In this document: positions 58,239 to 64,000 of the stretch, in pieces
Position numbering within the stretch: the stretch's first letter is position 1
How the letters are laid out: every line of letters starts with the position of its first letter
Source of the DNA: Candidatus Cryptobacteroides choladohippi
Lineage (GTDB): Bacteria; Bacteroidota; Bacteroidia; Bacteroidales; UBA932
Assembly (NCBI GenBank): GCA_018065985.1
Contig: JAGHSF010000010.1
Location: 51,888-115,887, forward strand
Direction: 5' to 3'
DNA: 64,000 nucleotides
Position numbers and translations under genes: made by a program
Notes under the pieces: generated by a model
What the model was told of the DNA's origin: nothing
Databases searched by the model: none
The model's input: only the letters and a program-made list of their open reading frames with translations

Positions 58239-59207
58239 CTAGAATGCCGATGCCTTGAGTTTCAGGCCTTCATTCTCAGGCAGGCCGAACATGAGGTTCA
58301 TGTTCTGCACAGCCTGGCCTGACGCGCCTTTGAGAAGGTTGTCTATTACCGAGGAAACCACAAGCTTTCCGCCATGTTTCTCAACATGCACAAGGCATTT
58401 GTTGGTATTCACGACTTCCTTGAGGTCTACAGGCCTGTCGCTTACGAAGGTGAATGCCGAATCCTTGTACCAGTCCATGTAGAGTCTGACCGCGTTCTCT
58501 TCGGAATATTCGCAATCGAGCGTGACGCTGGCAAAGATTCCCCTTGCAAAGTCGCCGCGCATGGGCACGAAATTGATTGCGGGGGATTTGTCGCACGGGC
58601 CGGCCACGAGGGCGAGGTTGCGGTTGATCTCTATGAGATGCTGATGCTCGAATACCTTATAGGTGGAGATATTGTTGTTTCTCCAGCTGAAATGCGTTGT
58701 AGCACCAGGCTTGACGCCTGCACCGGTGCTGCCGGTGATTGCAGTCACGTTCACATCAGAATCAAGCGCCTGCGCACCTGCGAGAGGCAGCAGGGCAAGC
58801 TGTATTGCAGTCGCAAAGCATCCGGGGTTGGCGAGCCTGGTGGCCGAGCGGATTCTGTCCCTCTGCCACTCCGGAAGGCCATAGACGTAGCCGTCGTGCT
58901 CGTCGCGGAAATCCTGTGCGAGGTCTATTATGCGAAGAGTCTCGGGAGCCTTGTGCTCTTTCCAGAAGGCTTCGCTCTTTCCATGTCCTGAACACAGGAA
59001 CACAACGTCGACATTGCCGAGCTCTACATCTTCGCTGAAGACAAGATCGGTGTCGCCAACAAGTCCCTCGTGCACGTCACAGACCTTGTTGCCTGCATTG
59101 CTCGATGACTGCGCCCAGGCAATTTCAGCCGACGGGTGATTCACCAGGATCCTTATCAGCTCACCTGCAGTATAGCCGGCAGCGCCTATGATACCTACCT
59201 TTATCAT
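58239..59207 (-). CDS. argC: N-acetyl-gamma-glutamyl-phosphate reductase
   Basis: MIKVGIIGAAGYTAGELIRIL, NPGCFATAIQLALLPL. Confidence 0.95.
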   Translation of the reverse strand: MIKVGIIGAAGYTAGELIRILVNHPSAEIAWAQSSSNAGNKVCDVHEGLVGDTDLVFSEDVELGNVDVVFLCSGHGKSEAFWKEHKAPETLRIIDLAQDFRDEHDGYVYGLPEWQRDRIRSATRLANPGCFATAIQLALLPLAGAQALDSDVNVTAITGSTGAGVKPGATTHFSWRNNNISTYKVFEHQHLIEINRNLALVAGPCDKSPAINFVPMRGDFARGIFASVTLDCEYSEENAVRLYMDWYKDSAFTFVSDRPVDLKEVVNTNKCLVHVEKHGGKLVVSSVIDNLLKGASGQAVQNMNLMFGLPENEGLKLKASAF

Positions 59208-60424
59208 ATTTCCTTCTCGATGGTTTCTGCCTCTTCGGGATGCGCAGCATAATAGGCGCGGAGTGCGGTGGAGCTTACTTTGATGAAGCCCTTGGCATCT
59301 TCGCTGGTCCAGCCTTTCTGCATCTCGCCGTACTCGCCGAACTTGTTCTTGACAAGGTCGCACGGGCTGTCGACGCCCACGCAGTCGAAGCAGTAGGGAC
59401 GGAGCTGGAGCTCGACGACACCGTTGACATTGCGCTGGCTGCTCTCGAGCATGGCCTCGATGTCACGCATCACAGGCTCAAGGTACTGGCTCTCATGCAG
59501 GAACATTCCGTACCAGTTGGCAACCTGGTCCTTCCAGTACTGCTGCCACTTGCTGAGAGTGAACTTCTCGAGGAACTTGTGTGCTGCGATGATGACCATC
59601 GGTGCTGCTGCCTCGAATCCCACACGGCCCTTGATGCCGATGATAGTGTCGCCCACGTGCATATCGCGACCGATTCCGTAGGGAGCGCAGATGGACTCCA
59701 CCTTGCGTATTGCCTTGATCTTGTCTGTGTACTCCTTGCCGTTCACGCTGCAGAGCTCGCCCTGGCAGAATCCGAGCTTGAGGGTCTCGGTGCCGTTCTT
59801 CTCAACCTGCTTGAGGTATGCGCTCTCAGGCAGACCTTTTGCTGAATCGAGGATCTCGCCACCGCAGATGGAAGTGCCCCAGAGACCCACGTTGTAGGAA
59901 TACTTGAGCTTCTTGAAGTCGGCTGCGAAACCGTTTCCGTTAAGGTAGTCGACCTCGAACTGGCGGGTGAGTGCCATATCGCGGGTGAGAGTGATGATCT
60001 CGACACCGGGAGCCATCACGAGGAAGGTCATGTCGAAACGGACCTGGTCGTTGCCGGCGCCGGTAGAGCCGTGGGCGATGGCATCAGCGCCTATCTCCTT
60101 TGCATACCGTGCGATGGCCATAGCCTGGAAGATGCGTTCAGAAGATACGGAGATAGGGTAGGTGCCGTTGCGGAGCACATTGCCATATACCATGTACTTG
60201 AGACTCTTGCCATAGTATTCGGAAGTTACGTCGAGAGTGACATACTTCACAGCACCAAGCTTATAGGCATTCTCTTCGTTGGCAGCAAGCTGCTCGGCAG
60301 AGAATCCGCCGGTATCAGCACATGCAGCATAAACCTCGTACCCCTTCTCCTTTGCGAGGTACATTACTGTAAACGATGTATCAAGACCGCCGCTGAATGC
60401 GACAACTACTTTCTTTTTTCCCAT
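59204..60424 (-). CDS. argG: Argininosuccinate synthase
   Basis: KVVVAFSGGLDTSF, AHGSTGAGNDQVRF. Confidence 0.95.
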   Translation of the reverse strand: MGKKKVVVAFSGGLDTSFTVMYLAKEKGYEVYAACADTGGFSAEQLAANEENAYKLGAVKYVTLDVTSEYYGKSLKYMVYGNVLRNGTYPISVSSERIFQAMAIARYAKEIGADAIAHGSTGAGNDQVRFDMTFLVMAPGVEIITLTRDMALTRQFEVDYLNGNGFAADFKKLKYSYNVGLWGTSICGGEILDSAKGLPESAYLKQVEKNGTETLKLGFCQGELCSVNGKEYTDKIKAIRKVESICAPYGIGRDMHVGDTIIGIKGRVGFEAAAPMVIIAAHKFLEKFTLSKWQQYWKDQVANWYGMFLHESQYLEPVMRDIEAMLESSQRNVNGVVELQLRPYCFDCVGVDSPCDLVKNKFGEYGEMQKGWTSEDAKGFIKVSSTALRAYYAAHPEEAETIEKEI

Positions 60425-61008
60425 AACTGTGTCAATAATTTGGTGTACTTTCTCTTGTCCCTCCAGGTCTGCCACTTGTGCTTCGAAGGATCATACAGCA
60501 TGCCTGTACAAAGGCAGCGTGTATAATTGTTGCGTGTAAGGACATCATAGTTCACGCAACTTTCACATCCTTTCCAGAAATCGGGATCATCAGTCAGTTC
60601 AGAGAACGTGACGGGTACATATCCCAGAGATGTGTTGATCTTCATGACTGCAAGACCGGTTGTGAGACCGAATATCTTTGCGCAGGGGAACATGGCCCTG
60701 GAGAGTTCGAACGCCTTCTTCTTTATGGCCTTGGCAAGACCATGGCCGCGGTATTCCTTCTTTACAATGAGACCGGAATTGGCCACGAACTGACCGTGTC
60801 CCCAGCACTCTATGTAGCAGAAACCGACGAAATTGTCACCGTCCATGGCGATTATCGCCTTGCCTTCCTTGATTTTCTTCTCGACATACTCCGGCTTTCT
60901 CTTGGCAATACCGGTGCCTCTGTCTTTGGCTGCATTTTCAATTGTAGTCAAGATCTCGGGAACATACTTCAGATGCTCCTCGGTTGCGACTTGAATGTTG
61001 AAATTCAT
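60406..61008 (-). CDS. GNAT acetyltransferase, probable N-acetylglutamate synthase
   Basis: GLIVKKEYRGHGLAKAIKKKAFELS; second gene of the arg operon. Confidence 0.8.
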   Translation of the reverse strand: MNFNIQVATEEHLKYVPEILTTIENAAKDRGTGIAKRKPEYVEKKIKEGKAIIAMDGDNFVGFCYIECWGHGQFVANSGLIVKKEYRGHGLAKAIKKKAFELSRAMFPCAKIFGLTTGLAVMKINTSLGYVPVTFSELTDDPDFWKGCESCVNYDVLTRNNYTRCLCTGMLYDPSKHKWQTWRDKRKYTKLLTQLWEKRK

Positions 61009-61012
61009 TATT

Positions 61013-61504
61013 TTACTCTATTTTGTTTGCATGATTGACGATATTGGGAAACACCATCATCAAATTTGTCATAAACATATCATACGTTTCAGCAGACCTC
61101 AGAATCACCAGAATGGTGTCGTCGCCAGCCACACAGCCGACAATCATTTCCGAAGGCACGATGTTATCGATGGTTGCGGCCACTGCAGCAGCAAAACCGG
61201 GAAGGGTCTTCACGACCGCCAGATTGCCGGACGCATCGATGCTCAGGGCGATGTCCTGACTGCTGTGAATGCTGGCAGCATGCCCCAGAACACCTGTTGT
61301 GTTGATGGAATACTTGTAACCCTGAGAAGTATGCACCTTTACAACCTGAAGTTCCTTCAGGTCACGTGAAAGGGTAGCCTGAGTAAGTACGAAACCCTTT
61401 TCCTTGAGAATTGAGATCAATTCTTCCTGGCTTCGTATTATCTGATTCCTGATAATGTTCGTAATAGCTGCCAACCTGGCATTTTTAGTTTTTCCGTCGC
61501 CCAT
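61013..61504 (-). CDS. argR: Arginine repressor
   Basis: MGDGKTKNARLAAITNIIRNQIIRSQEELISILKEKGFVLTQATLSRDLKEL; C-terminal GDDTILVILRS. Confidence 0.93.
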   Translation of the reverse strand: MGDGKTKNARLAAITNIIRNQIIRSQEELISILKEKGFVLTQATLSRDLKELQVVKVHTSQGYKYSINTTGVLGHAASIHSSQDIALSIDASGNLAVVKTLPGFAAAVAATIDNIVPSEMIVGCVAGDDTILVILRSAETYDMFMTNLMMVFPNIVNHANKIE

Positions 61505-61540
61505 GTTTGGATATTTATTCAAGTTTTTTGGATGAATATA

Positions 61541-61572
61541 CAAAAGTAGTACAATTAATGACAACTGCCAAA
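61541..61572 (-). promoter_or_regulatory. arg operon promoter (TTTG-N20-TACTTTTG)
   Basis: Minus strand TTTG at 61572-61569 and TACTTTTG at 61548-61541. Confidence 0.6.
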
Positions 61573-61610
61573 TAAAAAAGCTGTTTCCGGGTAAAAAATA
61601 ATAAATAAGT

Positions 61611-62591
61611 ATGGATAAATGGACCGTACTCATATATGAAGTCAACAGCAACCTGACAAGAGACAGCCGCAAGCGCTTGCAAATCTCCCACAATGTCCTT
61701 AACTTGCCAATGATAGCAAGGGACACTGTCGGGAATATGACAAGCACGATGACATACACCTTTCTCGGCGACGGCACCGGGGACTACATCCTCGAGCAGA
61801 ACGACTACCTGCCCTTTGGCATCAGAATGCCGCTGAAGACCCAGACCACCAACCGCTACCGCTACGCCGGCAAGGAGGAGCAGAACATCACAGGCATGGA
61901 CCTCAGCCTCTTCGACTTCGGAGCCCGCTACTACGACGCCTTCACCTGCAGGTGGAACGCCATCGATCCTCTCGCCAACAAGTACTTCGGCATGAGTCCC
62001 TACAACTACTGCGGGAATGATTCGGTGAATTTCTTTGATCCGGATGGGAGGGATTTTGAAATAAAAGAAAGGCGAAGAACGATTACAATAGAAGCCACTG
62101 TTTATACTAATACAAAATCGTTAGAATCCGCTAACCAAGCAGCAGAGTTCTGGAACAATAGAACATCTGACTCATACAATGGGAAAACAATCATCTACGA
62201 AATAAATGTACAACCTGCTAAAGATGGTTTTCTTTCCAATCAGCAAAATCACAATAATTGCGCAAATACTTATGAAGTAAATTCAAATAAATTGGCAGAA
62301 AAAGCTCCTCATGGTAAAGACGCAACAGGATATACCAGCAATGAAACCGGTGAAATGTATGTTAGGGATGATTTCGCAACAACTAAACCTAATTCCGAGG
62401 AAAAAAGCACTACTGGAGCTCATGAATTCGGTCATATGCTAGGGATGAAACACAAGGATAAGGGTATAATGACAGAAAGTCAAAACGAATATAGAACCAA
62501 TGATGTCCTCCAGAGCAACATTGATGAAATGATGAACTCAAATGAGGGCCACAGAGATTTAATCTCCACCATATTTCTCCTATTTAAGTAA
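61611..62591 (+). CDS. Orphan RHS core fragment with metzincin-like C-terminal toxin domain
   Basis: RYRYAGKEEQ...LSLFDFGARYYDAFTCRWNAIDPLANKYFGMSPYNYCGNDSVNFFDPDGRD core; C-terminus HEFGHMLGMKH (HExxHxxGxxH) with following GIMT. Confidence 0.85.
   Translation: MDKWTVLIYEVNSNLTRDSRKRLQISHNVLNLPMIARDTVGNMTSTMTYTFLGDGTGDYILEQNDYLPFGIRMPLKTQTTNRYRYAGKEEQNITGMDLSLFDFGARYYDAFTCRWNAIDPLANKYFGMSPYNYCGNDSVNFFDPDGRDFEIKERRRTITIEATVYTNTKSLESANQAAEFWNNRTSDSYNGKTIIYEINVQPAKDGFLSNQQNHNNCANTYEVNSNKLAEKAPHGKDATGYTSNETGEMYVRDDFATTKPNSEEKSTTGAHEFGHMLGMKHKDKGIMTESQNEYRTNDVLQSNIDEMMNSNEGHRDLISTIFLLFK
61662..61754 (+). repeat. 93-bp direct repeat in RHS core, copy 1
   Basis: Matches 63908-64000 with 2 mismatches in 93 nt. 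Confidence 0.95.
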
Positions 62592-62602
62592 TATCTTGCC
62601 AA

Positions 62603-63412
62603 ATGAAAACGCGTGTTCATGGTATAAGTAGAACATTTATATTAATAGTACTTATTGTTTCTTCATCAGTTATTGCTTGTGATAAATGTCGTAAGTTCAC
62701 AAATCATTCAATAAATCATGTGGGAACAGTAAAATTCTCAAGGCCAATGCTGGTGGTGAACGATTCTACTATGTACATATATAACGAAGGATCTGATTGC
62801 AAATATAAAGTGACCGAAGATGACCATGTTTTACAAAGATCTATATATGTAGGAGAAGATTCGTTGGGAGTGTTATTTAAGCTGCCAAGGAATAAGAAAT
62901 ATATAGTTTCATTATCATGTAAGATAAAATGGCCGAATTTTGTGAGCCCTAATTGTGTTGAAAATCACTATGCAAGCTATGATGTTGAATTGAGGAGCGC
63001 GAAATACTTAGTCCGTTTATATTCCCATTTCAGGCGAGATCGATGTAGAAAAATGTATTTACATGCCATATTGAATATGATATCAAAGGCAGATTATAAA
63101 GATTCTCTTCCGAATGATTTCATATTAAATCGACATATTGAAGGAGAGATTTATATTGCCGAACTAAAGACTAAGCCACAGGTCATAACTGTTCCTGATT
63201 GCTATTGGGCAGATGATGATGTGGTCAAATATACCCCTATCATAATCGATATACCAATAAATCAAATAGAACATGTAAATACTGGCATTGAGCTTGGGGA
63301 TTATAAAATATGGTATGCTCCAACGCTTTCTTCAAAACAGTTGTTCCTGCATCTGACAAAAGATGAGCGATTGGGATATTATTATGGATATTTGAGTGAT
63401 GCAAAAAAATAG
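62603..63412 (+). CDS. AT-rich putative lipoprotein, candidate immunity protein
   Basis: Signal-like TFILIVLIVSSSVIAC; directly 3' of the toxin-like domain. Confidence 0.55.
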   Translation: MKTRVHGISRTFILIVLIVSSSVIACDKCRKFTNHSINHVGTVKFSRPMLVVNDSTMYIYNEGSDCKYKVTEDDHVLQRSIYVGEDSLGVLFKLPRNKKYIVSLSCKIKWPNFVSPNCVENHYASYDVELRSAKYLVRLYSHFRRDRCRKMYLHAILNMISKADYKDSLPNDFILNRHIEGEIYIAELKTKPQVITVPDCYWADDDVVKYTPIIIDIPINQIEHVNTGIELGDYKIWYAPTLSSKQLFLHLTKDERLGYYYGYLSDAKK

Positions 63413-63466
63413 CAAAATTGGAAAAACATTAATTTATTGTAGCAATCTCGGGGATCAACATTCTGA

Positions 63467-64000
63467 ATATCAATAAATAAGACCACCACCCTCGACATCC
63501 GGGGATGGCGCACCGCCCACACCGCGAGCCGCAGGGGCGAGGCCCTCTACAGCCAGGAGCTCGCGTACATGAACCCATCGCAGGGCGCCGCACCATGTTG
63601 GACGGGACTCATCTCCGAGGCCACCACAATGCACTTCGGGAACCTCCCGAACACGTTCCAGTACGAGTACGACCATGCGGGAAGGCTTTTGAGTGCCGTC
63701 TCGCAGCGCGGCTTGGAGGACGGCATAATCTACGATGCCAACGGCAACATATTATCCCTTGAGAGACGTGAGATTACCGATCATACCACCATCACCGACC
63801 TCGCCATGTCATATGACGGCAACCGTCTGGTGGAGGTGGGAAACAGAGGAACCCAACAACCGGGGATGTTCTTCTATGACTATGACGAATCCGGCAATAT
63901 GACAATAGACAGCCGCAAGCGCTTGCAAATCTCCCACAATGTCCTTAACTTGCCCATGATAGCAAGGGATACTGTCGGGAATATGACAAGCACGATGACA
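63467..64000 (+). pseudogene. 5'-truncated RHS/YD-repeat reading frame, continues past window
   Basis: Frame KTTTLDIRGWRTAHTASRRGEALYSQELAYMNPSQG...FQYEYDHAGRLL...YDANGNI open to the right edge; no upstream ATG before an in-frame stop at 63464. Confidence 0.75.
63908..64000 (+). repeat. 93-bp direct repeat in RHS core, copy 2
   Basis: See copy 1 at 61662-61754. Confidence 0.95.

Noticed and set aside
1-64000. CRISPR arrays, rRNA operons, prophage
   Set aside because: No regularly spaced repeats, rRNA-like sequence or phage structural genes were seen.

Overview
The window looks like a Bacteroidales-type chromosome segment: TAnnTTTG/TTTG promoters, FISUMP/BACON lipoproteins, DUF3276, DUF5606, a long NusB and an ArgF'-type arginine operon. 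I reasoned from the sequence and the supplied ORF track only; no searches were run. Layout: (1) a 5'-truncated secreted DNA/RNA non-specific endonuclease; (2) a leftward operon with all UMP genes (pyrC-carA-carB-pyrK-pyrD-pyrF-pyrE-pyrB), divergent from (3) a rightward purine operon (purC1-purE-purL-purC2-purF-purM-purN-purH-purT-purD), then a DUF1846 gene and folD; (4) rlmD-like methyltransferase, cstA, an ABC transporter with a YtrA-type GntR regulator, a GSCFA protein, a 5'-nucleotidase and ffh; (5) a galacturonokinase-like GHMP kinase with a nucleotidyltransferase, two FISUMP lipoproteins flanking a 54-aa ORF, and a decayed accessory strip; (6) zapA, a candidate structured RNA, rny, purine salvage genes, and the nusB-yajC-ybbR-coaE-rimO block; (7) a leftward arginine operon headed by argR; (8) orphan RHS modules with a metzincin-like C-terminal domain and a putative immunity lipoprotein. 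Main leads: the PurF glutaminase site appears lost and CarA has His->Tyr at its catalytic position, which suggests ammonia-dependent nucleotide synthesis; a leader ORF, U-rich tract and terminator precede pyrC, an arrangement resembling pyrBI-type attenuation; and a ~166-bp palindromic element lies in frame inside purL, with a related element between carB and pyrK.
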